Shown piece by piece: positions 8,453 through 17,029 of a stretch of DNA of 64,000 nucleotides. The first letter of the stretch is position 1; each line of letters begins with the position of its first letter. Origin of the DNA: GCA-2731375 sp964631725 (GTDB taxonomy: Bacteria; Pseudomonadota; Alphaproteobacteria; GCA-2731375); assembly GCA_964631725.1 (NCBI GenBank), contig CAZVYX010000013.1, positions 1 through 64,000 of the forward strand, read 5' to 3'. The translations under genes were made by a program, and so were the position numbers. Under the pieces are notes generated by a model. The model did no database searches. It had not been told where the DNA came from and worked only from the letters and a program-made list of their open reading frames with translations.

Positions 8453-9511
8453 TCAGTCCAATCGGTAGGCCCGCCGCGCGGTACCGGCGAACAGCGCCGC
8501 CCGCTCCGAGGCTGACGCTCCAGCCGTGATGCGCTTGAAGGCATTCCACAGCGAACGATAGCTTATGCCCATTTTGTCCACTGGGAAATTGCTTTCGAAG
8601 GTGCAGCGCTCCGCCCCGAACAGCTCGATGCAGGTTTCGATATTCGGCCGCCACAGTTCCGCCAGCTCTTCGGATGTTGGCGGTGCCGACAGATTGAAAT
8701 AGTCGACGCTGGCCAGGCGCATCATCATGCCGCCCAGCTTCATGGTGACGTTGGGGCATTTCGCCAATTCGGTCAGGCCGGCCTTCAATTGGGCGAAGCT
8801 TTCATCCCGCCTTCCCTTGTAGACGCCATAGCCCAGCATGCCGCCGGTATGGTTCATGATGATATTGGCATCGGGACGGGCCCTGGCTAAATCCACCAGC
8901 TCACCCAATTGCGGATGATAGAGCCAGGCATCAAGGGACAGGCCCCGGGCTGTCAGGCAGCCCAACCCGGCCCGGAAATCAGCCCGCCCATACAGGCCTG
9001 TTCCCGCCCCATGATGGCTGTTGCCTATCGTGGTATCATCATCCCAGCCGGCGGCATGACGGATACCACGCAGACGGCCGCCACCAACAGCTTGCAGCGC
9101 CTCCAGCACCTCGTCCACGCCATCGCCCAGGCGCAAATCGGCAAAACCGACAATCCCGGCCGCCACCCGTGCGGCGCCATGATCGCCGCTCTCGCACATT
9201 GCGGCGACGCCGGCGGCAAATTCCACCTCCCCCACGGGCCGCAGTTCTTCCGGGCCCTCGGTCCGGTACATGGCACCGCATTCCATATAGACCGTGGCCA
9301 CAACGTTGTGACCATTCCCCGTGTCCGCCTCGACATCCGCCAGAAACTCCGGCAGCAAATAGCGGTTGTTCTCCCGGTCCCATAGATGATGGTGCGTATC
9401 GATAATGGGCAGGTCCGGGTCGATGATCACCTCTGGCGGATGGCTTTGCAGCCAGGCCTCACGGGGCGGGAAAATCCGGCCAAACGGCGTCGGCTTTTCG
9501 GTGCTGTTCAT
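8453..9511 (-). CDS. Amidohydrolase 2 family protein (TIM-barrel metal hydrolase)
   Basis: 352 residues. The metal-binding DTHHHLW lies near residue 38, NHTGG in the barrel middle and ESNFPVDK near the C-terminus, the set found in amidohydrolase_2 lactonases and decarboxylases. These enzymes hydrolyse lactones such as 2-pyrone-4,6-dicarboxylate or decarboxylate aromatic acids. The gene starts 7 bases after the acyl-CoA synthetase stop, so it is co-transcribed with it. Substrate is not deducible; an aromatic or lactone intermediate fits the catabolic surroundings. Confidence 0.85.
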   Translation of the reverse strand: MNSTEKPTPFGRIFPPREAWLQSHPPEVIIDPDLPIIDTHHHLWDRENNRYLLPEFLADVEADTGNGHNVVATVYMECGAMYRTEGPEELRPVGEVEFAAGVAAMCESGDHGAARVAAGIVGFADLRLGDGVDEVLEALQAVGGGRLRGIRHAAGWDDDTTIGNSHHGAGTGLYGRADFRAGLGCLTARGLSLDAWLYHPQLGELVDLARARPDANIIMNHTGGMLGYGVYKGRRDESFAQLKAGLTELAKCPNVTMKLGGMMMRLASVDYFNLSAPPTSEELAELWRPNIETCIELFGAERCTFESNFPVDKMGISYRSLWNAFKRITAGASASERAALFAGTARRAYRLD

Positions 9512-9518
9512 TTTCGTG

Positions 9519-11642
9519 TCACTCCGGCTGCGTCAGGATCATGGCGTCAACCGCGACCGCGCCTTCGCCCTTGGCCCTGATCAATAGGGGATTGATATCG
9601 ATGCTTTCGATGACATCGCCATGGGCGGCGGCATAGACCGAGAGCCGGCTGAGTGCCTGGGCCAAGGCATCGATATCCGCCGGAGGTTGGCCGCGCATAC
9701 CGTCGAGGAGGTCCCGGCCCCGCACCTCGTCAATCATGCGATGCGCCTCGTCCAGGCCGAACGGCGCGATGCGGAAGGTGACATCTCCTAGCGCCTCGGC
9801 CAAGATTCCACCCAGGGCGAACAGTACCACCGGCCCGAATACCGGGTCCCGACGCACGCCGATGATGGTTTCCACGGCGTCCGAAACCATGGATGCCACC
9901 ATTACGCCTTCGATATCGGCATCGCCGGCCCGTTTCGCCACGGCGGCCATGATATCCTGATAGGCCGCGCGCACCTCGTCCACGGATCGCAGGTCCAGCT
10001 TCACACCGCCGATATCCATCTTGTACCGGATATCGGGGGAGGCGATTTTCAACGCCACGGGATAGCCCGCCTCCATGGCGGCCTGGGCCGCCTCACCCGC
10101 CGAATTGGCCAGCCGTCCCGGCACCATGGGCACACCGGCCTTGGTCAGAATGTCGGCGGTTTCCAATTCCGACAGTACGCGTCTGGGCGGCGCGATCGCA
10201 TCGCTGGGCAATGGCGGCGGGGTATCGCCATCACCGCGCGCGAAGCTGCGGCCAAAGCCGACCAGGGCTGATATGGCACGGATCGCCCGGTTCGGATCCT
10301 CGATCACCAGGTACTTCTGACTTTCCAGTTTTTCCCGTGCTGCCTGGCGGCAACTCATGGACAGGATCATCAGGTCATCGGGGAAATCCTTGCGCACCTG
10401 TTCCAACACCTCGCCGATCTGGCCCATCATGCGTTCGGAGAACCCGACCACGGACATAAAGACCAGAATGGCGTCGCAGTCGCCTTCCTTCAACATTGTG
10501 CGCAGGCTGCCGTCGAGCACCGGCATATCGTTCAGCATCTGGGCCGTGGTATCGACCGGATTGCGCACCGCCGCCAGCGGCATCAGCGCCTTAAAAGCCT
10601 TCTGCGCCTTTTTCGGCAATTCAGGCATTGCCAAATCATACTGCGCGGCGATGTCCGCGGTCAGCACGCCGATGCCGCCCGATATGGTCACGACGCCCAA
10701 CCGGTTGCGCACGGGAAACTGCCCGGCGGAGGCGGCGGAGGCAACATCCAGCAGCTCTTCCAACGAAGACACCCGGCAAACGCCGTATTGCCGGAGCATG
10801 GCGCCATAGACGTCATCGACACCGGTCATTGATGCGGTGTGGCTGATGGCGGCAAGGGCGCCGACTTCCGAGGCACCGACCTTCATCATCACGACGGCCT
10901 TGCCGTTGGCACGGGCGGTGGCGAAGGCCTGCATCAGTCGTTCCGGCTTGCGGCTGCCTTCGATGGAGGCCGCGATCACCAGCGTGCCCGGATCCTCCGC
11001 GCAATGGGCGATGCAATCAGCCACGTCCACATCAACCTCGTTGCCGGTGGTAACCCAACTGCGCACGCCCAGGCCGCGCTCCCGCGCCAACACCAGGGTA
11101 TGGCTGCCGACGGCGCCGGACTGGGTGATGATCGAGACATTGCCCGGCTTCGGCCAGCCATGTTCGAAGAGCGAGGCAAAGGTACCAATGCCCAGGCCCG
11201 CCACATCCAGGGCACCCATGCAGTTCGGGCCGAGCAAACGGATATCGTTGTCCCTGGCGATCGCCGCCAGTTCCGCCTGCCATGCCGCGCCTTCCTCGCT
11301 GACCTCGGAAAAGCCGGACGAAAAGATCACCGCCGTTCGCACGCCCGCCGTGGCGCAATTGCGCACCGCCTCCACCACCACGGGCGCCGGCACCGTGCCG
11401 ATGCACAGATCAACCACCTCTGGCACCTCGCGGATATTCTTGTAGGCCTGTATCCCCTGGATCATGCCGCCGCGCGGATTGATGGGATAAATCGTGCCGG
11501 TGAACCCGGCTTCCTTCATGAAGCGGATCGGCCGGCCGCCAAATTTATGGATATCGTCGGAGGCACCAATGATGGCGATAACCCTGGGCTCGAACAGGGG
11601 GGCAAGGGAACCAGACTGACTTGGCACGGCGGTACGCTCCAT
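9519..11642 (-). CDS. Acetate-CoA ligase (ADP-forming)-type acyl-CoA synthetase
   Basis: 707 residues from the ATG at 11642; a longer in-frame form would run into the promoter and start of the divergent gene. Domains in order: CoA-binding Rossmann (VIAIIGASDDIHKFGG, ~20-150), succinyl-CoA-ligase-like domains (~160-450) with the phospho-His region AISHTASMTG, and an ATP-grasp domain in the last ~230 residues. The two ACD subunits are fused in one chain. The family makes or consumes acyl-CoA with ATP/ADP and phosphate. It heads a four-gene minus-strand run and faces an acyl-CoA dehydrogenase/hydratase pair, so it may activate the acid they degrade. Confidence 0.85.
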   Translation of the reverse strand: MERTAVPSQSGSLAPLFEPRVIAIIGASDDIHKFGGRPIRFMKEAGFTGTIYPINPRGGMIQGIQAYKNIREVPEVVDLCIGTVPAPVVVEAVRNCATAGVRTAVIFSSGFSEVSEEGAAWQAELAAIARDNDIRLLGPNCMGALDVAGLGIGTFASLFEHGWPKPGNVSIITQSGAVGSHTLVLARERGLGVRSWVTTGNEVDVDVADCIAHCAEDPGTLVIAASIEGSRKPERLMQAFATARANGKAVVMMKVGASEVGALAAISHTASMTGVDDVYGAMLRQYGVCRVSSLEELLDVASAASAGQFPVRNRLGVVTISGGIGVLTADIAAQYDLAMPELPKKAQKAFKALMPLAAVRNPVDTTAQMLNDMPVLDGSLRTMLKEGDCDAILVFMSVVGFSERMMGQIGEVLEQVRKDFPDDLMILSMSCRQAAREKLESQKYLVIEDPNRAIRAISALVGFGRSFARGDGDTPPPLPSDAIAPPRRVLSELETADILTKAGVPMVPGRLANSAGEAAQAAMEAGYPVALKIASPDIRYKMDIGGVKLDLRSVDEVRAAYQDIMAAVAKRAGDADIEGVMVASMVSDAVETIIGVRRDPVFGPVVLFALGGILAEALGDVTFRIAPFGLDEAHRMIDEVRGRDLLDGMRGQPPADIDALAQALSRLSVYAAAHGDVIESIDINPLLIRAKGEGAVAVDAMILTQPE

Positions 11643-11786
11643 CCTTCCGTGATTGCAAACAGACACCGAGAGTGGGAGGGCCACCGCCACATTGTCAAGC
11701 GGACAGGGTGGATATGGGCGCCTGATGCCATTGTGCCGGTGGGATCGGACGGGTAGGCTCAAGAGAAACCGTATGGGAGTAGAGCG

Positions 11787-12941
11787 ATGGATTTCGCATT
11801 CACCGAGGAACAGGACGCCATCCGCGATACCGCGCGGCGTTTCGCCTCCGAGCGCCTGGCGCCGGGTTTTCAACAGCGGGAGCTGGATGGCAAGATTGAT
11901 CGGGACCTGATCACGGAAATGGGCGCGCTGGGCCTGATCGGTGCCGATCTGCCCGAGGAATATGGCGGCCTGGGCCTCGATTGCGTCACCTCCGGCATCG
12001 TCGTCGAGGAGATTGCCGCCGCCGATCTGAGCGTCTCGTATATCCAGTTGATCGGTTCCTTGAACGGGCGGCTGCTATCGGACCACGCGGCCCCGGAATT
12101 CGCGGCCAGGGCCATCGGCGATATCTGCAGCGGCGGCAGCATCACCGCCCTTGGCCTGACCGAGCCCCGGGGCGGCTCGGACGCCGCCGGCATGATCCTG
12201 CGAGCCCGGCGCGATGGCGACGACTATGTCCTGAATGGGGAGAAAACCTCGATTTCCTTCAGCACCCAGGCGGACGAAATCATGCTGTTCGCACGCACCG
12301 GCAGCGAGGAAGAGAAGGCCCGGGGCGTCAGCACCTTCTATGCGCCCCTGGATGCCGCCGGCATCACCCGCACCGCATTCAACGATATGGGCACGACCGC
12401 CGTGGGCCGGGGCTCGCTATTCTTTGATGATGTCAGGATTCCCGCCAGCTGTCTGTTGGGCGAGGAAGGTGCCGGTTTCCGCCAGGTCATGCACGGCTTT
12501 GATTTTTCCCGCGCCCTGATCGGCCTGCAGGTGTTGGGCGCCGCCCGCGCCTCCCTTGATGAAGCTTGGCAATACAGTACCGAGCGCGAGGCGTTCGGCA
12601 ATCCCATCGCCGCCTACCAGGGCGTGACCCAGCCATTGGCGGAATGCGAAACCCTGTACGAGGCCGCGCGTCTGCTGTGCTTCAAGACGCTGTTCATGCG
12701 TGATCGGGATATCACCCACACCAAGGAAGCGGCGATGGTGAAATGGTGGGCGCCGAAAGTGGCGTTCGACATTATCCATCAAAGCCTGCTGACCCACGGC
12801 CACTACGGTTACACCAAGGATCTGCCCCTGGAACAACGCATGCGCGATGTTCTGGGCTTGCAGATCGGCGACGGCACGGCGCAAATCCAAAAGATGATCA
12901 TCGCCCGTGAAATCGTCGGGCGCATCGCGGTGCCTTATTGA
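11787..12941 (+). CDS. Acyl-CoA dehydrogenase, possibly cyclohexanecarboxyl-CoA dehydrogenase-like
   Basis: 384 residues, with GGGAG ahead of the ATG. The fold is complete: N-terminal helical domain, FAD-contacting LGLTEPRGGSDA, beta domain, and C-terminal helices ending GDGTAQIQ. The position that normally holds the catalytic Glu (YEGT in medium- and short-chain enzymes) is Asp362 here. Together with the MDFAFTEEQ start this recalls the AliB type that oxidises cyclohexane-1-carboxyl-CoA, but I cannot confirm this. The enoyl-CoA hydratase follows 21 bases later with a near-identical ribosome-binding region, so the two form a beta-oxidation-like module. Confidence 0.85.
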   Translation: MDFAFTEEQDAIRDTARRFASERLAPGFQQRELDGKIDRDLITEMGALGLIGADLPEEYGGLGLDCVTSGIVVEEIAAADLSVSYIQLIGSLNGRLLSDHAAPEFAARAIGDICSGGSITALGLTEPRGGSDAAGMILRARRDGDDYVLNGEKTSISFSTQADEIMLFARTGSEEEKARGVSTFYAPLDAAGITRTAFNDMGTTAVGRGSLFFDDVRIPASCLLGEEGAGFRQVMHGFDFSRALIGLQVLGAARASLDEAWQYSTEREAFGNPIAAYQGVTQPLAECETLYEAARLLCFKTLFMRDRDITHTKEAAMVKWWAPKVAFDIIHQSLLTHGHYGYTKDLPLEQRMRDVLGLQIGDGTAQIQKMIIAREIVGRIAVPY

Positions 12942-12962
12942 GTTCGAAATTGGAGTAGAGAG

Positions 12963-13748
12963 ATGAGCGAAATCGGAAACGAAGTCCTGCGCCAGGTGGT
13001 CGACGGTGTCGGCATCATGACCCTGAACCGGCCGGAGAAATTCAACTGCATTTCCTCCGGCCTGATGGACGGCATGGCAAATGCGATGGAGGCTTTCGAC
13101 AATGACCCGGAAGTGCGGGTTGTCCTGCTCAACGCCAACGGCAAGACATTTTGCACCGGCGCCGATCTCGACGAAATCATGGAGGTGCGCAAGAGCCGGG
13201 AAACCCTGAACGCTTACATCGGCCGTATTCACGAGGTTTTTCGCCGCCTGGAGACCTCTCCCCTGCCCGTCGTCGTATCCATCAACGGCCTGGCCCTGGC
13301 CGGCGGCATCGAGATGATGATGTCCGCCGACGTGGCCTTTGCCGCCGAAAGTGCCCAGATCGGCGATCAGCACGCCCAATACGGCCTGATCCCCGGTGGT
13401 GGCGGCACCCAGCGCCTGCCGCGCCTGGTCGGCCTGCGCCGGGCCCTGGATCTGATGTACACCAACAAATGGCTGAGCGCGGCGGAGGCGGAGCGTTGGG
13501 GCCTGGTCAATTACGTGGTGGCCGACGACGCCCTGGCCGAGGCGGCCCTGGACTACTGCCGCGGTCTGGCGGAGAAAAGCCGTAGCGGCCTGGCTGCGAT
13601 GAAGCAACTCTCCCGCCAGGGCCTCGAAATGACCCCTTCCGATGGCCTGACCCTGGAGGAAAAGGAAGTCACCGCCGGCCTGATGAGCGCGGACGTGGAA
13701 GAAGGCCTGGCCGCCTTCCAGGCCCGGCGCAAGCCCAACTTCGCGTAA
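12963..13748 (+). CDS. Enoyl-CoA hydratase/isomerase (crotonase) family protein
   Basis: 261 residues, preceded by GGAG. The crotonase core is clear: RPEKFNCIS at the start, the oxyanion-hole segment FCTGADLDEI, INGLALAGGIEMMM, and the catalytic-region IPGGGGTQRLPRLVG that carries the second Glu position found in true hydratases. It should add water across a 2,3-unsaturated acyl-CoA. It follows the acyl-CoA dehydrogenase in one transcript, and a ring substrate (cyclohexene-carboxyl-CoA) is possible if that dehydrogenase is AliB-like. Confidence 0.88.
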   Translation: MSEIGNEVLRQVVDGVGIMTLNRPEKFNCISSGLMDGMANAMEAFDNDPEVRVVLLNANGKTFCTGADLDEIMEVRKSRETLNAYIGRIHEVFRRLETSPLPVVVSINGLALAGGIEMMMSADVAFAAESAQIGDQHAQYGLIPGGGGTQRLPRLVGLRRALDLMYTNKWLSAAEAERWGLVNYVVADDALAEAALDYCRGLAEKSRSGLAAMKQLSRQGLEMTPSDGLTLEEKEVTAGLMSADVEEGLAAFQARRKPNFA

Positions 13749-13759
13749 GCGGCGCCAGC

Positions 13760-14191
13760 ATGCCCCGTTCCTACCCTGACCGCCCCATGGTTGGCGTCGG
13801 CGCCGTGGTCTTTCGGGATAACGAGGTGCTGCTGATCCGCCGGGGCAAGGCGCCGAGGCGTGGCGATTGGAGCATTCCCGGCGGCATGCAGGAATTGGGC
13901 GAGACGGTCTTCGCCGCCGCCGCGCGGGAAGTGAGGGAAGAAACCGCCGTCACCATTCAAAACATCGGTTTGATCGATGTGATCGACGCCATCACCCCCG
14001 ACGACGCGGGCCGGGTGAAGTTCCATTACACCCTGGTCGATGTGGTGGCGGAATGGCACAGCGGCGACCCGGTGGGCGGTGACGACGCCATGCATGCGGA
14101 ATTCATGCCCCTGCACCTGCTGAAGAACCTCGGGCTGTGGAAGGAAACCCAGCGCATCATCAACATGGCGCGGGACCTCCGCGGCATTTAG
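13760..14191 (+). CDS. Nudix hydrolase
   Basis: 143 residues with the full Nudix box GGMQELGETVFAAAAREVREET (G-x5-E-x7-REV-x-EE; box begins near residue 41). The family cleaves nucleoside diphosphates linked to another moiety. The WSIPGGMQ context resembles ADP-ribose-pyrophosphatase-like proteins, but specificity is open. It starts 12 bases after the hydratase and its stop is interleaved with the stop of the convergent gene within TTAG at 14188-14191. Confidence 0.88.
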   Translation: MPRSYPDRPMVGVGAVVFRDNEVLLIRRGKAPRRGDWSIPGGMQELGETVFAAAAREVREETAVTIQNIGLIDVIDAITPDDAGRVKFHYTLVDVVAEWHSGDPVGGDDAMHAEFMPLHLLKNLGLWKETQRIINMARDLRGI

Positions 14192-15276
14192 CGCGGCAGG
14201 ATGCCTTCATCCTGGTACTGCTCCAACAGCTCGATCAGCATGTCCTCGGTATCGATGCAGTCCTGGAAACCGGCCTGGCGCAGCTTGATGGTGCTGACCA
14301 CGACGGGGGCCGGGTTCTTGCCGGCGGCAAAGTTGAAGTCGGCGAATTGCCAAGACTGCCCCACCAGTTTCTCATAAGCGATATCGCGCAGGTTATGTTC
14401 CTTGGCGATCCGTTCCCAAATATGGGCCTTGGCGGGCATGACGTCTTGCAGACGCATGGGCTCCGGCTCCGCCATCGCCATGCCAAAATGCCGGGCCACG
14501 GTGGGCCATAGATCCGGGAAGGTGATGGAGTCACCGTTGGTAATGTTAAAAATATCGTCCCGGGCGTTTTCCGCCCCAGTGGCCCAGTCCAGACAGCGGG
14601 CGATCAGGCGGGTATCGATGGCCTCGGTCACCCAAGGACCACCGCCGGGGTGACAGAGCGGCAGCCCCTCGGCCCGGCGGATCACTGCGTATACCGCCAT
14701 GGCGAGAAGAATGTTCAGCGGTGCATCCAGGGCGAAGCCAAAGATGGTTTGCGGCCTTAGAATGGTCCAGTGCCAGTCCTTGCCCCCTTCCCGAAGGCTT
14801 TGCTGCTGCTTCACGAAATCTTCCTGATACCAGTAGAAGTTTTCATGATCGTTGCGTTCCCAACGCTCCCGCGCCGGCACCGGCGGCGGCCGCAAATGAG
14901 CGCCATAGGCCTTGGTGCCCTGGAATAGCGAGATATGGGCCAGATTCCTGGCCGCCGCATCAATGGGCTGAAGGGCGTTCTTCAACATGGCGGCATTGGT
15001 TTGCATCTGTGCCTTGGCCCGCCAGCCCCGGATCACGTCCTCTTCCTCATACAAGGCGGTGTAGATGATGTGGGTGGTATCGGACAACTCGCCCAAGACG
15101 CTTTCGCAGGCGTCCCGGTCCATCAGATCCAGGGGTATGAAACGGGCACCATGTTCGAAGGGCGGCGGCCGCCGCGAAAGCGCGGTGACGTTCCAATCGG
15201 GCAACGCATCGAAATGGCGCAAGGCCGTGCCGCCGACCAGGCCCGAAGGGCCGAAGATGACAATATTTCCGCTCAT
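14188..15276 (-). CDS. SDR-family NAD(P)-dependent reductase, PRISE-type
   Basis: 362 residues from the ATG at 15276; an ATG 9 bases upstream is an alternative, and longer forms enter the divergent promoter. The N-terminal dinucleotide motif is VIFGPSGLVGG. The extended-SDR active site reads FQGTKAYG and NFYWYQED, the pattern of progesterone-5-beta-reductase/iridoid-synthase-like (PRISE) enzymes rather than the classical YxxxK. These enzymes reduce the double bond of enones. It faces a VOC gene across 89 bases. Confidence 0.8.
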   Translation of the reverse strand: MSGNIVIFGPSGLVGGTALRHFDALPDWNVTALSRRPPPFEHGARFIPLDLMDRDACESVLGELSDTTHIIYTALYEEEDVIRGWRAKAQMQTNAAMLKNALQPIDAAARNLAHISLFQGTKAYGAHLRPPPVPARERWERNDHENFYWYQEDFVKQQQSLREGGKDWHWTILRPQTIFGFALDAPLNILLAMAVYAVIRRAEGLPLCHPGGGPWVTEAIDTRLIARCLDWATGAENARDDIFNITNGDSITFPDLWPTVARHFGMAMAEPEPMRLQDVMPAKAHIWERIAKEHNLRDIAYEKLVGQSWQFADFNFAAGKNPAPVVVSTIKLRQAGFQDCIDTEDMLIELLEQYQDEGILPR

Positions 15277-15365
15277 GATCCGCACCATTGCAACGATTGC
15301 CAGGGGAAGGGCAGAATAGAAGCTCGCACCGACCCGGGCACCCATTATTTGGAAAGGATCACACA

Positions 15366-15893
15366 ATGAGCCGCCTATTCGGACCGCTGCGCCAGATGGG
15401 CTATGTGGTCAAGGACATCGACGCCGCCATGCGCCATTGGATTGACGTCTGTCAGGTCGGGCCCTGGTTCTATATCGACAAGCTGTCGGTCGATGACTTT
15501 CGCTACAAGGGCCAGCCAAGCGATCCGCATATTTCCATCGCCCTGGCCAATTCCGGCGACGTGCAGATCGAGCTGATCCAGCAGCGTGATACCGCGCCGA
15601 CCATGTACCAGGATTTTCTCAACGCCGGCAACGAGGGCCTGCAGCACTTTTCCACCTGGCCGGAGAACTACCACGAGATCTACGAGGCCGCCCTGGCCGC
15701 CGGTTATACGGTGGGGCAGGAATCCGGCAGCGTCCGTGGCCCCTTCGTCTATTTCCTGCAGGAGGCCCATCCGGGCACAGTGATCGAAATGGCCGAACTA
15801 AATGACGCCCGCCGACGCATCTTCGATGGCGTGCGCGAGGCGGCAGCAGACTGGGACGGCAGTGATCCGATCCGGGAACGCTGGCCCAGATAG
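15366..15893 (+). CDS. VOC (glyoxalase/dioxygenase superfamily) protein
   Basis: 175 residues from the ATG at 15366 (AAAGGATC ahead). The start QMGYVVKDIDAAMRHW and the later GLQHFSTW and TVIEMAEL are typical of paired beta-alpha-beta-beta-beta modules with His and Glu metal ligands. The family includes glyoxalase I, extradiol dioxygenases and methylmalonyl-CoA epimerase; which activity applies here is unclear. The TauD-type dioxygenase follows 22 bases later in the same direction. Confidence 0.82.
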   Translation: MSRLFGPLRQMGYVVKDIDAAMRHWIDVCQVGPWFYIDKLSVDDFRYKGQPSDPHISIALANSGDVQIELIQQRDTAPTMYQDFLNAGNEGLQHFSTWPENYHEIYEAALAAGYTVGQESGSVRGPFVYFLQEAHPGTVIEMAELNDARRRIFDGVREAAADWDGSDPIRERWPR

Positions 15894-15915
15894 CCGCAAA
15901 TGGAAAGGTCCCCGC

Positions 15916-16782
15916 ATGATCAAGAATAGTGCAATGGAAATCCGGCCCATCAGCGGCGCCCTGGGCGCGGAAATCATCGGTGCGGACTTGTCCCAAGGGC
16001 CCGATGACGCCACGTTCGAACAGATCTTCGCAGCGTTGATGGACCATGGCGTACTGATGATCCGCGATCAGGAATTGACGCCGGCGCAGCAGAAGGCCTT
16101 TTGCCAACGTATCGGCGATCCGGTACCGGTGCCTTTCGTCAAGACCCTGGACGATCATCCGGAAATAATCGCCATCATCAAGGAAGCGGACGAACGCAAG
16201 GAAATGGTTTTTGGCGGCACCTGGCATGCGGATTTCAGCTTCCTCGCCGCCCCGCCCAAGGCATCCTGCCTATATGCCCGCGAACTCCCAAGCCATGGCG
16301 GCGACACCCTGTTCGCCTCCATGACCAAGGCTTACGAGAACCTCTCGCCCGGCATGCAGGCCCTGCTGCAAGACATGAAGGTGGTGCATTCGGGCCGGCG
16401 CTCCTATGGACCCGTGGGCACATTCGCCAAGACCCAGTTGAATTCCATCGGTGTCACGGTCAGCGATGAGGGCGATGCGGAGGTGCTTCATCCCGTGGTG
16501 GCGGTCATTCCCGAAAACGGCAAGCGCAGTCTGTTCGTCAACGATATCTATGCCATCCGGTTCGAAAACATGACCGAGGAGGAGAGCCAGCCCCTCCTCA
16601 ATTTTCTCTGCGAACAGGCGCGGCGACCGGAAAACCTCTGCCGTCTGGATTGGCAGCCCGGCTCCCTGGCGTTGTGGGATAACCGCACCACCATGCATTA
16701 CGCAGTCAACGACTATGACGGGCAGCGGCGCGAAATGCACCGGGTCACCATCGCCGGTGAGCCCTTACAGGGCATCCAATAG
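15916..16782 (+). CDS. TauD/TfdA-family Fe(II)/2-oxoglutarate dioxygenase
   Basis: 288 residues from the ATG at 15916; an internal ATG 18 bases later (MEIRPISG) is also possible. The facial triad is intact: WHAD (H104, D106) and HRVTIAG (H275), with the 2-oxoglutarate Arg in the R-x5-H region just before it. The NDIYAIRFENMTEEES stretch matches the TfdA/TauD lid. It should hydroxylate a sulfonate, aryloxyacetate or similar acid. Unlike the two longer dioxygenases in this window it is a standard-length member. Its last 18 bases overlap the opposite-strand GIY-YIG gene. Confidence 0.87.
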   Translation: MIKNSAMEIRPISGALGAEIIGADLSQGPDDATFEQIFAALMDHGVLMIRDQELTPAQQKAFCQRIGDPVPVPFVKTLDDHPEIIAIIKEADERKEMVFGGTWHADFSFLAAPPKASCLYARELPSHGGDTLFASMTKAYENLSPGMQALLQDMKVVHSGRRSYGPVGTFAKTQLNSIGVTVSDEGDAEVLHPVVAVIPENGKRSLFVNDIYAIRFENMTEEESQPLLNFLCEQARRPENLCRLDWQPGSLALWDNRTTMHYAVNDYDGQRREMHRVTIAGEPLQGIQ

Positions 16783-17013
16783 CGTCTTACGGAATTTGCG
16801 GTCCCGTTTCAGGTGCCATTCCCGGCTCATCGCCGGGCCGCGTGTAAGGTAGCGTTCCGCGTACAGCAACACCCAGGTTCGCCCGCGGGTACTGCGCGCG
16901 CCGGTGCCGTTGTTGTGCTTGGCCAGGCGGGCGTCGAGATCATTGGTCCAGCCGACGTAGCTACGCTGGCCGGTGGCATCCCGGCTGCCAAGGATATAGA
17001 CGTAACAAGACAT
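16765..17013 (-). CDS. GIY-YIG nuclease-superfamily protein (UPF0213/YhbQ-like)
   Basis: 82 residues. The domain begins at once with CYVYILGSRD and YVGWTNDLDARLAKHN, the GIY-YIG signature with the conserved Arg in helix 1, and a downstream Glu. Such stand-alone small proteins are common and their DNA substrate is not known. The 3' end overlaps the TauD-type gene by 18 bases on the opposite strand. The start at 17013 lies within 17 bases of the divergent MetE-like start. Confidence 0.82.
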   Translation of the reverse strand: MSCYVYILGSRDATGQRSYVGWTNDLDARLAKHNNGTGARSTRGRTWVLLYAERYLTRGPAMSREWHLKRDRKFRKTLLDAL

Positions 17014-17029
17014 GAAAGGGCCTTATAGC

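Noticed and set aside
11643..11873. N-terminal extension of the acyl-CoA synthetase.
   Set aside because: It would overlap the start of the divergent acyl-CoA dehydrogenase and has no similarity to the family, which begins near the ATG at 11642.
12417..13607. Long open frame opposite the acyl-CoA dehydrogenase and hydratase.
   Set aside because: Antisense to two well-defined genes, no motif, typical high-GC shadow frame.
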